Source: an uncultured Senegalimassilia sp. (GTDB lineage: Bacteria > Actinomycetota > Coriobacteriia > Coriobacteriales > Eggerthellaceae). From it: a DNA stretch of 64,000 nt. Position 1 is the first letter of the stretch. Each line of letters begins with the position of its first letter. The stretch is from assembly GCF_902464545.1 (NCBI RefSeq), contig NZ_CABQJR010000006.1:30331-94330 (forward strand), read 5' to 3'. The position numbers were made by a program, and so were the translations under genes. The notes beneath the pieces were generated by a model that worked only from the letters and a program-made list of their open reading frames with translations, made no database searches and was not told the origin of the DNA. Positions 43,641 through 52,800 of this stretch are shown here, piece by piece.

Positions 43641-44723
43641 TTACCCCTGGTGCCCGTACAGGTTGCCTTCGCCCGTGTACTGCACCTCGCCGGTACCGGA
43701 GATGACGCGGCCGACGCGATAGGTCTTCTCGCCGGCTTCGGCCAGAGCGGCCTCGACTTCCTCGGCGCGCGCGGGGTCCACGATCAAGATCATGCCCACG
43801 CCCATGTTGAACGTCTTGAGCGCCTGCGGCTCGGACAGCTCGGCGGCGTCGCACACGTACTTCGCCACAGCCGGCACGGGCCAAGTGCCCAAATCAACCT
43901 GCGCATCAACGCGCTCGTTCAGCGCGCGGTTGAGGTTCTCGGAGATGCCGCCGCCCGTGATGTGGGCCAGCGCACGCACGGCGCCCGGGCATGCCTTCAG
44001 CGTGCCGAGCACCTGCTTCACGTAGATGCGCGTCGGCGTGAGCAGCGCGTCTGCCACGGACTGGCCGTCCAGCGCCTCCACCGGCGCCAGCAGCTCTTCG
44101 CGGCTTTTGCCCTCCACGCACACCTTGCGGGCCAGGGAGTAGCCGTTGGAGTGCAGGCCCGAGGATGCCAGGCCGATGAGCACGTCGCCCTCGGACACGC
44201 TTTCGGGGTCGAGCATCTTCGGCTTGTCGACAACGCCCACGGTGAAGCCGGACAGGTCGTAGTCGTCGGGATCCATGACGCCCGGGTGCTCGGCCATCTC
44301 GCCGCCGATGAGCGCGCAACCCGCCTGGCGGCAGCCCTCGCCGATGCCGGCGACGACCTCGGCCACGTGCTCCTTGCGCAACTTGCCGATGGCGATGTAG
44401 TCCAGGAAGAATAACGGCTCGGCACCGCACGCCAGGATGTCGTTGACGCACATGGCCACCAGGTCGATGCCCACCGTGCCGTGCTTGCCGGCCAGCTGGG
44501 CCACCTTCAGCTTCGTACCCACACCGTCGGTGCCGGAAACCAGCAGCGGCTCGGCCATGTCCTTGGCCGCCGCGATGCTGAACAGGCCGCCGAAGCCGCC
44601 GATGTCGCCGACGACCTCCGGGCGATACGTGGAGTGCACCGTCTCCTTGATGGCGTCGACGGCGCGAGCGCCCTCGGCGGTGTCCACGCCTGCTGCCTGG
44701 TACGTAACTTCCTGCTTCGTCAC
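43641..44723 (-). CDS. purM: Phosphoribosylformylglycinamidine cyclo-ligase (AIR synthetase)
   Basis: 360 residues from GTG 44723 with AAGGAGC 6 nt upstream. It closes FGAM to AIR with ATP in purine synthesis. Family marks: GDIGGFGGLF, LLVSGTDGVGTKLKVA (nucleotide-binding Asp/Lys), GIDLVAMCVNDILACGAEPLFFLDY and HITGGGISENL. It lies downstream of purF with only repeat fragments between them. Confidence 0.97.
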   Translation of the reverse strand: MTKQEVTYQAAGVDTAEGARAVDAIKETVHSTYRPEVVGDIGGFGGLFSIAAAKDMAEPLLVSGTDGVGTKLKVAQLAGKHGTVGIDLVAMCVNDILACGAEPLFFLDYIAIGKLRKEHVAEVVAGIGEGCRQAGCALIGGEMAEHPGVMDPDDYDLSGFTVGVVDKPKMLDPESVSEGDVLIGLASSGLHSNGYSLARKVCVEGKSREELLAPVEALDGQSVADALLTPTRIYVKQVLGTLKACPGAVRALAHITGGGISENLNRALNERVDAQVDLGTWPVPAVAKYVCDAAELSEPQALKTFNMGVGMILIVDPARAEEVEAALAEAGEKTYRVGRVISGTGEVQYTGEGNLYGHQG

Positions 44724-44800
44724 TGGATGCTCCTTATCTGATAGGCGGGAACCCGACCGGCAAACCGGCCGGCGCTCCCGCACCGTTAACCTTCCAAAAC

Positions 44801-44889
44801 CCGGACACTTGGGGACGTAGCCTTATCTGTCCGGTTTGCGCGAGCCGCGAGCCGCAAACGGCGAACACACCTCCGTCCCCTGTTCACGC
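44801..44889. repeat. Both palindrome families side by side between purF and purM
   Basis: A short GGGGACGTAG element (CCGGACACTTGGGGACGTAG..., 44801-44834, ends complementary CCGGACA/TGTCCGG) is followed by one arm of the GGGGACGGAGG family (GCGAACACACCTCCGTCCCC..., 44861-44889). Confidence 0.7.
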
Positions 44890-44898
44890 TTGCGTTTG

Positions 44899-46404
44899 TT
44901 AGACGCTGACCTGGGTGTTCTCGGCTTCTTGCGCTTCCTTTTCGTAGGCGGCGGCGAAGTCGGCCTTCGTCATGAAGCTGTTGCGCGCGGTGTAGGCGGG
45001 GATGTCCACGGGGTACTCGCCTGAGAAGCACGCCTCGCAATAGCCCGGCGTGCGCACGTCGGGCAAGCTGTCGCGCAGGCCCTGCAGGCTGATGAACGCC
45101 AGAGAGTCGGCGCCCATCCACTCGCACATCTCCTGATTGGTCATGTTCGCGGCGATCAGCTGGTCGCGCGTGTCGGTGTCGATGCCGTAGAAGCACGGCC
45201 ACATGACCTCGGGACTGACGATGCGCATGTGCACCTCGGTGGCGCCGGCGTCGCGCAGCATCTCGATGAGCTTCTTCGACGTGTTGCCGCGCACGATGGA
45301 GTCGTCGATGACCACCAGGCGCTTGCCGCGGATGACGGAAGGCAGCGGGTTGAGCTTCAGGCGGATGCCCAGCTGGCGCATGGCCTGCGTGGGCTGGATG
45401 AACGTACGGCCCACGTAGCGGTTCTTCACGATGCCGTCCGAATACGGGATGCCGCTTTCGAAGGCGAAGCCCATGGCCGACGGGATGCCGCTGTCGGGCA
45501 CGCCGAGCACCAGGTCGGCATCGGCCGGCGCCTCGCGGGCCAGGATGCGGCCCATGTTGCGGCGCGCCTGGTAGACCGACTGGCCGTCCATGATGGAGTC
45601 GGGGCGGGCGAAGTAGACGTACTCGAAGATGCAGCTGGCGCGCTTGCGCGGCTCGACGCCCTGCTCGGAGGTCACGCCCTCCTTGTTGAAGCGCACGATC
45701 TCGCCGGGCTCGACGTCGCGCACGTATTCGGCGCCCACGATGTCCAGGCCGCAGGTTTCGCTGGAAACCACCCAGCCGCGATCATCGGGCAGCTTGCCGA
45801 TGCACAGCGGGCGGATGCCGTTGGGGTCGCGGAACGCGTATAGCGTGTCGGGGCTTGCCAGCACCATGGCGTAGGCGCCCTCCATGTACTGCATGGCGTA
45901 GCGGATGCCCTCGCGCAGGTGGTGCGTCTTCTGCGTGACGCTGCCGATGGCCTTGGCGGCCACCTCGGAGTCGGTGCCCGCGCGCAGCTGGATACCCTCG
46001 TCGATCAGGCGGGCGCGCAGGCTGTTGGTGTTCACCAGGGTGCCGTTATGCGCCAGCGCGATGAGGATCTCGTCGATGGCCGAGATGTGCGGCTGCGCGG
46101 CCTCCCACGACGCCGCGGCGCCGCTGGTGGAATAGCGCGCGTGACCAACGGCTACGTAGCCTTCGAGCGCGGCCAGGCGCGACTCGTCGAACACCTGGGT
46201 CACCAGGCCCAGGTCCTTCGACACCATGATGGTCTCACCATCGCCCACGGCGATGCCGGCCGACTCCTGCCCACGGTGCTGCAACGCCTGCAGGCCGAAG
46301 CACGTCATACGTGCAACGTCCTCGCCAGGGGCGAACACGCCGAACACGGCGCACTCCTCCTCCAAGCGGTCGGGGCGCTCTCCCGGCAGAATCGAGGTGC
46401 TCAT
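44899..46404 (-). CDS. purF: Amidophosphoribosyltransferase
   Basis: 501 residues from ATG 46404, with AAAGGAGAC inside the end of the sortase gene. It makes phosphoribosylamine from PRPP and glutamine, the committed step of purine synthesis. The Ntn-type glutaminase begins at Cys18 (EEECAVFGVF), implying a short propeptide that is removed. HRGQESAGI, LAHNGTLVN and the PRPP loop LVVIDDSIVRGNTSKK are present. Its ATG overlaps the sortase stop (ATGA), an unexpected coupling. Confidence 0.97.
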   Translation of the reverse strand: MSTSILPGERPDRLEEECAVFGVFAPGEDVARMTCFGLQALQHRGQESAGIAVGDGETIMVSKDLGLVTQVFDESRLAALEGYVAVGHARYSTSGAAASWEAAQPHISAIDEILIALAHNGTLVNTNSLRARLIDEGIQLRAGTDSEVAAKAIGSVTQKTHHLREGIRYAMQYMEGAYAMVLASPDTLYAFRDPNGIRPLCIGKLPDDRGWVVSSETCGLDIVGAEYVRDVEPGEIVRFNKEGVTSEQGVEPRKRASCIFEYVYFARPDSIMDGQSVYQARRNMGRILAREAPADADLVLGVPDSGIPSAMGFAFESGIPYSDGIVKNRYVGRTFIQPTQAMRQLGIRLKLNPLPSVIRGKRLVVIDDSIVRGNTSKKLIEMLRDAGATEVHMRIVSPEVMWPCFYGIDTDTRDQLIAANMTNQEMCEWMGADSLAFISLQGLRDSLPDVRTPGYCEACFSGEYPVDIPAYTARNSFMTKADFAAAYEKEAQEAENTQVSV

Positions 46405-47357
46405 GCTGCTGTCTCCTTTGCCGCTTCGCTGACGGCGGCCACGTCCTCGGGGTTGATGTTGCTATCATCGGCAACGACGCTGCTGGCCGCTGCTGTTGAA
46501 CCGGATTCGTACGCGAACAACACCCACCGGCCGTTGCTGGCCAGGTTGTCGCAGGTGGAGAACGCGAACGTGTGCTTCATATCGGCGGCGGAGGGAAGGC
46601 CCGCAACCGGAACCGCGGAGCGGTCGACCTTGTCCTGCACGTAGGCCTGACGCTCCTGCTCGCTGGCGAACGCCGTTTGAGCCAGGGGGTCGTCGGCCGC
46701 GCAATGCACGATGGAGAAGGTGGTGAGCTGGTAGTTCGCCGTGGGCGTGAACACGTACACGATACGGTGGCCGTTGAACGTGTCCGCGTCGCCGAAATCG
46801 GCGAAGGGCGAGAACATGGAGCCGTCGTTCATATGATGGCCGTACACGATGTTGTTCGCATCGGAGAAGTCGGCGGCATTGGCCGCGGACAGGAAGATGC
46901 TTCCGAACGACACCCAGCTGGTCTGCCCGTAGAAGTCGGTTTTGAGGTAGTGCTCATCGTCGGTGCCGTGCACTATGGGGAAGTTGACGGTGGTGCCGGG
47001 AACATAGATCCACCCCACCACATCGGGGTTGATGGCCCGCAAGGCGTCCCAATCGACGGTGAAGCTTGCAAGGTCCATACGTTGAAGCGCAGCTGCATCG
47101 GGGGCGTTGAAGCCGATCTGCTCGAGCTGCTTGTTGTTCTGCTGGCCGTGCCAATAGCCGTAGCCGATGAAGGCCAGCGCGCCTGCGGCGCATACGAACA
47201 CGATGAGGGAGATGATGAACACCACGCGCCACACGCCGCCCGAGCGTTTGGGCTTACGCCTACCTTGGGAAACGGAAACGGGCCGCACGAGACCCTGCCC
47301 TTGCGGGGCTGCGTGCGCGCCGCGCGATTGCACGCGGTTATGCTGGTATTCGGACAA
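46401..47357 (-). CDS. srtB: Class B sortase
   Basis: About 318 residues; I chose TTG 47357 because GGAAGG lies just upstream, while GTG 47393 has no ribosome site. An N-terminal cytoplasmic Arg/Lys-rich part precedes one signal-anchor helix (VVFIISLIVFVCAAGALAFIGYGY). The catalytic domain shows VGWIYVPGTTVNFPIV, the His in NIVYGHHMNDGSMF, Cys in HTFAFSTCDN and Arg in SNGRWVLFAYE. It would join surface proteins to the peptidoglycan or to each other; the giant protein at 49838 with LGQTGD is a candidate substrate. Confidence 0.9.
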   Translation of the reverse strand: MSEYQHNRVQSRGAHAAPQGQGLVRPVSVSQGRRKPKRSGGVWRVVFIISLIVFVCAAGALAFIGYGYWHGQQNNKQLEQIGFNAPDAAALQRMDLASFTVDWDALRAINPDVVGWIYVPGTTVNFPIVHGTDDEHYLKTDFYGQTSWVSFGSIFLSAANAADFSDANNIVYGHHMNDGSMFSPFADFGDADTFNGHRIVYVFTPTANYQLTTFSIVHCAADDPLAQTAFASEQERQAYVQDKVDRSAVPVAGLPSAADMKHTFAFSTCDNLASNGRWVLFAYESGSTAAASSVVADDSNINPEDVAAVSEAAKETAA

Positions 47358-47686
47358 TTCACGCCTTCCCAAGCGTCGAAGCGCGAAAAACACGCAAGAC
47401 GCCTCCGCAGTAGCTCGGAAACCTCATCTACCTGTTACATAGTACGAAACATCCCCAGGTCGGGGGACATGCCGCCCGCGAAATGCCCCAAATCAACGCA
47501 GGATGTTCGAAAAACCGCCCAGCACCTGCACGGCGCAGCCGCGAACAGCCGCCCGACAGGCACCCAAGGCGCCTCCCCCTCAAAGCACGCCCTTTACGCG
47601 CTCGCAACCCTCGCAGTCCGCAAAAGCCGAACGCGATGCGCGACAGGCGGCGCGGACATCGCGCGCCAAAACGCAAGGGAGCGCAC

Positions 47687-47711
47687 CGTGCACGACGCAC
47701 GACGCGCTCCC
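47687..47711 (-). terminator. Hairpin after the 32-aa membrane protein
   Basis: GGGAGCGC / GCGCTCCC arms with a 9-nt inner loop after further pairing; on the minus strand it is followed by TTGCGTTTTGG. Confidence 0.5.
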
Positions 47712-47747
47712 TGACCTCGGACTGCCGCCAGGCATTCCGCGTTCGGC

Positions 47748-47846
47748 CTATTTCTTCTTCATCTCGTCGAGAAAGCCCTTCAAGATGAAGCCGATGATCA
47801 CGATGACTATGACCGCGACTATGACCGGAATCGTCCAACTTGGCAT
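47748..47846 (-). CDS. 32-aa single-helix membrane protein
   Basis: A small gene. ATG 47846 is preceded by AAGGGG at 7 nt and by a TATATA-like -10 about 30 bp further up. The peptide is MPSWTIPVIVAVIVIVIIGF followed by ILKGFLDEMKKK: one clean transmembrane helix ending in a basic cytoplasmic tail. A hairpin with a T-rich tail follows. Ribosome site, promoter and terminator around so short a frame support a real gene. It lies between srtB and the polyphosphate kinase gene; function unknown. The rest of 47358-47942 holds nothing else I recognise. Confidence 0.65.
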   Translation of the reverse strand: MPSWTIPVIVAVIVIVIIGFILKGFLDEMKKK

Positions 47847-47942
47847 GATGCAACCCCTTTTCATCTATATATGCGTCTGCCGACTCCTAAACCAGCCGAC
47901 GCCCTGCACCCATTGTGGTTATCAAGCAATACTACCGCGCCT

Positions 47943-49682
47943 TCACTCGGCATGCAACCGCGCTTCAAGCGCATCGTTGATGGTCTCGAGCGCCTTAACG
48001 CGGGCGAAGCGCTTATCGTCGGATTCCAGCACGATCCACGGCGCGAACGGCGTGGACGTCAAGCGGAACATGTCCTCGACGGCGCTTTTGTACTGCGGAT
48101 ACTTGTCGCGGTTGCGCCAATCCTCGTCGGTGATCTTCCACTGCTTGGCAGGGTCTTCCTGACGGGCACGGAAGCGGGCCAGCTGCTCGTCCTGGCTGAC
48201 ATCCACCCAGAACTTCAGCAGCACGGCGCCCCAGCGCACCAGCTCCTGCTCGAACTCGTTGATCTCGTCGTAGGCGCGCGCCCACTGGGCGTCGGTGGCG
48301 AAGCCCTCCACGCGCTCCACCAGTACACGGCCGTACCAGCTGCGGTCGTAGATGCCCACGTGCCCCGCCTTGGGAAGGCGCGTCCAGTAGCGCCACAGGT
48401 GAGGATGGGCAAGCTCGGGCTTGGTGGGCGCCGGGCTGGGGAAGATGGTGTAGGCGCGCGCATCGAGGGCCTGGGCCACGCGCTTGATGGCGCCTCCCTT
48501 GCCTGCCGCGTCCCAACCCTCGAACATGAGCACGAGCGGGACGCGCGCCTGGTACATCTCCATTTCCAGCTTGTTCAGGCGCTTCTGCTGCTGTTTCAGG
48601 CGATCCCTGTATTCGTGCTGGTCGAGCACCAGGCCGTGATCGACCTCGTCAAGGCTGGGAACCCTGTCCACGATGCGGAAGCGGCTCGCTCGCGGGGCGT
48701 GCGCGGCCTGCGCAGCCGCCTGCTCTGCGGCGGCCTGCGCCACGGCAAGCTGCTGCTCGGGGGAACGGCCCTCCAGCGGGATCTCCTCGGCCGCACCGGC
48801 GCTGTTGGCCTGCGCCTTCGCGGCGGCGGCAAGAGCGGCGGGGTCCTCCTTCGCATGAAGCGCCTTGTCAAGCGCGTCGACCAGCGTCTCGGTGATCTTG
48901 AGGTTGGCGCGACGCTTGTCCTCGCCGTTGATCAGGTGCCATGGCGCATAGGAGAAGTCGCTGCCCTCGAGCAGGTTGTCGTATAGGCGGTACGCCTCCT
49001 CGTATTCGCCGATGGTGGCCATCTTGCCGTCGGACACGCGCCAGGCGGTGGCGGGGTCGCGGCGCAGGCGCGTCAGACGCTTGCGCTGCGCCTCCTTCGT
49101 CACATGGACGAAGAATTTGACCACCACGTAGCCGTCGTCGGTAAGCTGCTTCTCGAAGTCGGCGGAGCTGGCAAGGGCGCCGCGCAGCGCGTCGATGTGG
49201 CGCTCCTCGGCGGCCTCATGCACGGCCCGCGCCACGGTGGCGCGGGGGTGAAGCACCTTACCGTTTTTGATCCTCACCTCGCCGAACTGGGTGTAGAGCA
49301 TGCGCTGCACGGCCGAGGTGTACCAGCCGCGGTCGTAGAACGTGATGGTGCCGCGGCCGCCGAGCGCCTTCCAGAACTGCTGCATCATGGGATAGAAGCC
49401 GCCCACGCCATGCTCGGCGCCCGGGAACGACGCCGCGTCGACGGCATTGAAGTTCTCGGTAACGTACACGCTGGTGGCGCGGGCGTCCAGGTTGTACATA
49501 AGGTCGGAGATGCGGCTGCCCTTGCCTGCGCCGTTCCAGCCCTCGAACAGCACCACGAGCCCCACGCCGGCCGCGCGCGCCTCCTGCTGCAGCACCACCA
49601 AACGCTCGGTCAGCGCATCGCGGCGTGCCTTGTATTCTTCCTTCGGAAGCGGTTCCTCAGAGAAATCGACGGTCTCCAGCAT
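47943..49682 (-). CDS. pap: Polyphosphate:AMP phosphotransferase (two-domain PPK2)
   Basis: 579 residues from ATG 49682 with GGGGAGGG 8 nt upstream. Two tandem PPK2 domains: Walker A EGWNGAGKG (47-55) and EGWDAAGKG (about 355), each followed by a lid-type YDRGWY / YDRSWYGR motif. This duplicated class II form makes ADP from AMP and polyphosphate. The first domain's changes suggest that, as in known PAPs, the C-terminal domain is the active one. An Ala-rich linker (about 275-315) separates them. Part of a polyphosphate gene set with ppx and ppk1 beyond the giant surface protein. Confidence 0.92.
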   Translation of the reverse strand: MLETVDFSEEPLPKEEYKARRDALTERLVVLQQEARAAGVGLVVLFEGWNGAGKGSRISDLMYNLDARATSVYVTENFNAVDAASFPGAEHGVGGFYPMMQQFWKALGGRGTITFYDRGWYTSAVQRMLYTQFGEVRIKNGKVLHPRATVARAVHEAAEERHIDALRGALASSADFEKQLTDDGYVVVKFFVHVTKEAQRKRLTRLRRDPATAWRVSDGKMATIGEYEEAYRLYDNLLEGSDFSYAPWHLINGEDKRRANLKITETLVDALDKALHAKEDPAALAAAAKAQANSAGAAEEIPLEGRSPEQQLAVAQAAAEQAAAQAAHAPRASRFRIVDRVPSLDEVDHGLVLDQHEYRDRLKQQQKRLNKLEMEMYQARVPLVLMFEGWDAAGKGGAIKRVAQALDARAYTIFPSPAPTKPELAHPHLWRYWTRLPKAGHVGIYDRSWYGRVLVERVEGFATDAQWARAYDEINEFEQELVRWGAVLLKFWVDVSQDEQLARFRARQEDPAKQWKITDEDWRNRDKYPQYKSAVEDMFRLTSTPFAPWIVLESDDKRFARVKALETINDALEARLHAE

Positions 49683-49837
49683 AGGCGGCCCTCCCCTTCG
49701 CGATCGATACCATCCCACACGGCTAGCGGCTCCGAAATGCGCAACGGCGCGTGCAGCATGGCGGGAATCTTGCCTTCATGCTAGCACACGCCGAAGCGGG
49801 AACGGAGACGACGGAGAATCGTAACCAACCGTTGACT

Positions 49838-52800
49838 TTACCTGCGACGCCGGCGCGTCGCGAAGGCCGCCGCAAGGGCAGCCACCGCCGCCGCAATGAG
49901 CGCCGCGACGTCGGTTGCCATGGCGCTGGTCTTAGCAGCAGCGTCGCCCGTTTGCCCAAGCGCTGCGACTCCGGAAGCGTTGGCGGAGCCGGTGCCGGAC
50001 GACGAGCCGTTGGAGCCGTCCGGGTTATCCGAGTCGCTAGGATTGCCCGAATTGTCCGAATTCGAGTCGTCCGAGTTGCCGGAACCAGGTCCGGGGTTTT
50101 CGGAGTCCGAGCCCGGTTTAGACGGATCGGACGGGTCCGGCTCATCCGGGTTGTCGGGTCCGTTCGGGTTATCCGGGTTGTCCGGGCTCGGGCCAGGCCC
50201 GGGCCCGGGATCGGGCTTGCCGGGATCCACCGGGTCCGGCCCGGGGTTAGGTCCAGGCCCAGGCTCGGGGCCAGGTCCAGGACCCGGAGCCGGCGGGTTC
50301 GGCGGATCGGGATCGGGGTCAGGTCCCGGAGCAGGCGGGTTCACCGGGTCCGGCCCGGGATCGGGGTTGTCGGGGTTATCCGGCCCGTCTGGGTTATCGG
50401 GGCTCGGCCCTGGCTCAGGGTTGTCGGGGTCCGGCCGCGGCCCGGGACCAGGATCCGGGTTGTCAGGGTCTGGGTTATCAGGGTCGGGTCCCGGACCCGG
50501 CTCGGGCGGATTCGGCGGATCGACCGGGTCAGGATCGGGATTGCCGGGATCGGGAGCCGGACCCGGATCCGGATTATCAGGATTTGGATCGGGACTCGGA
50601 CCCGGATCGGGAGTCGGACCAGGATCCGGCGGGTCGACCGGATCAGGGTTGTCGGGGTCCACAGGTCCCGGACCCGGATCGGGCTCCGGCTTCGCCTTCA
50701 CCGTGAGCGTGCCCGGCACGACGGTCGCGGCGAAGTTGGGATCGTCAACGCTCGCATTAATAATGTAGTCACCAGCCGGAGACTTCTCGTCGGCATCGCA
50801 CGAGTAGTTCACCTCCACCCCATCCGTGCTCGCACGGCTCACCAAGCTGCTGGTGAAGTCAGGATTGGCTTCCCCTTCCATACGCTCAACGTCGTCGACC
50901 GCCACCAGAAGCTGGGCAGGCGCCACTGAAAGGGTCAGCTCCACATCGTCGGCCGCAAGGTAGTTGCGGCTCTCAGCCGCGCGAGCGATCACGCGCGCGG
51001 CGCCGGCAGCGTTGATCGTGGCGTAGCAGCCCTGCAGCGAAACAGGCGCGTCGCCGTCGGCGTCCTGCACAAGCTCGAACGTCACCGGGGTCTTCGCCGT
51101 GTTCTGCAGAACGATGCCCGGGCCGCCGAACACGCCAGAATACGAGGTCGGGCCCGTGACGGCCTGCGACGCCTTCGCTATGGTGAACGAGGCCTTCTGC
51201 TCCCCGACCAGGTTGGGATTCTCCACGCGCGCAGTCGCAACATAGCTGCCGCTGTCGTGCGGAGCATCCGAGGTCAGACCGTACACAGTGCCGTCGACGC
51301 CCTCGTACGTCACGGAATAATTCTGCTCGGGCAACTCGTACGCATCCACCTGCACGCCATGGGCAAACCCGTCGTAGACGCAATCAGCCGCCGTGATGTC
51401 GAAGGAAACGGGCTTTTGCGCGATCGCAAACTCGGCGACGGCGCGCCCGACGTACCCGTTCGCGGCAAGCCTGGCCACCACCCGGTACGTGCCCGCATCC
51501 GTGGGAGCCGTGCTGCCGGAATAGCGGGTGTCACCCGTTCCCCTGAAGGACAGCATGACGGATCCGGCGCACTCAGCCGGGACACCCTTAAGCTCGGGGC
51601 CCTGCGGCTGGCCGTTGTACTCGAAGATCGCCTCGGCGAACGACATGTCCACCTTCTTCGGCGCCATCGTTAGCGCGAAGCGAGCGGTACGCGTCTGACC
51701 AGCGGAATCGGAGCAAACAATGTCGAAGCCGAACACCCCCGTGCTTTCCGGCGTTCCCGCGATCCGCACCGCGCCGTCCTCGGTAACCTCCAGGTGCAAG
51801 CCCTCGGGCAACGCGCTGTCAGGCGCAACCGCATACGTATAAGGCGCGGTGCCACCGGTAGCGGGCTTGATAGCCCCGACGTAATCGCTATGAGCAGTCG
51901 CAACGGGCAAACCGCACGCGTTGAACGCCAAGTCCTCGCGCTTGGCAATGGACACCTCGGCCCGATCGGTCTCGACGGACGTCACCGTGCCCAGATACGT
52001 TTGCGTAATGCGGCAATAGTACGAACCCGCATCCGCCGCCGCAGCACGATCGAACGTCAGCGAAGCAGACGTTTCGCCCTCAAGCGCCACATCCTCGCCG
52101 CCGTCGGTCACGCGGAACCACTGATAGCCCAGCTCGTGCGACGCCGCCGCCCCGCACGAAACTTCCTCGTGGGCAAGGATTTCCTCGGCGGCATCAGCCG
52201 CAACCGAAAGCGCCACTGCTTCGCCCTCATGCACGCTGGCATCTTGCGGTTGCACCTTCACCACCGGCTGGCCCGCGCGGGCGAACGAGAACGCCAGCCG
52301 CTGCGGCGCCTCGATGCCGTTCAAGGTAACGCAGTAGCTTCCGCCCTGGTAATCGGCTATGTCGAGATCGACGGAATCCGCGATCGAGTCGTCGCGCACA
52401 TCGGCCACGGTCGCGCGCTCCAGGTAGCACCCGTCATAAGGCGTCGCCGTGAACGAGGCGCTGCCGCCTTGGGGCACAGCCGCGCTGGCCGGATCAACCG
52501 TGCCGTTGATCGCCGACGCCTTCACCTCAAGCTTCGGCGCCTCCGCAAACCGCGCCGTCACCGTCACGTCGTCTTCGGGCGTGAACGTCCAAGCCGCATC
52601 CGTGCTCACCGGCCTGGAACCCACGGCGCCGTCCTTCCCAATTGAATACCAGCCATTGAATACGTAGCCTTCATCGGGCACGGCGCGCAACGTGCACGAG
52701 GAGCCGTTCTCCACCTTTTCGACCAGGGCGCATCCCCACTCATCGTTTTCCGACGAGCCATAGATGTACCCGCCGTCGCGCGGGTCGACCGCCACGACGT

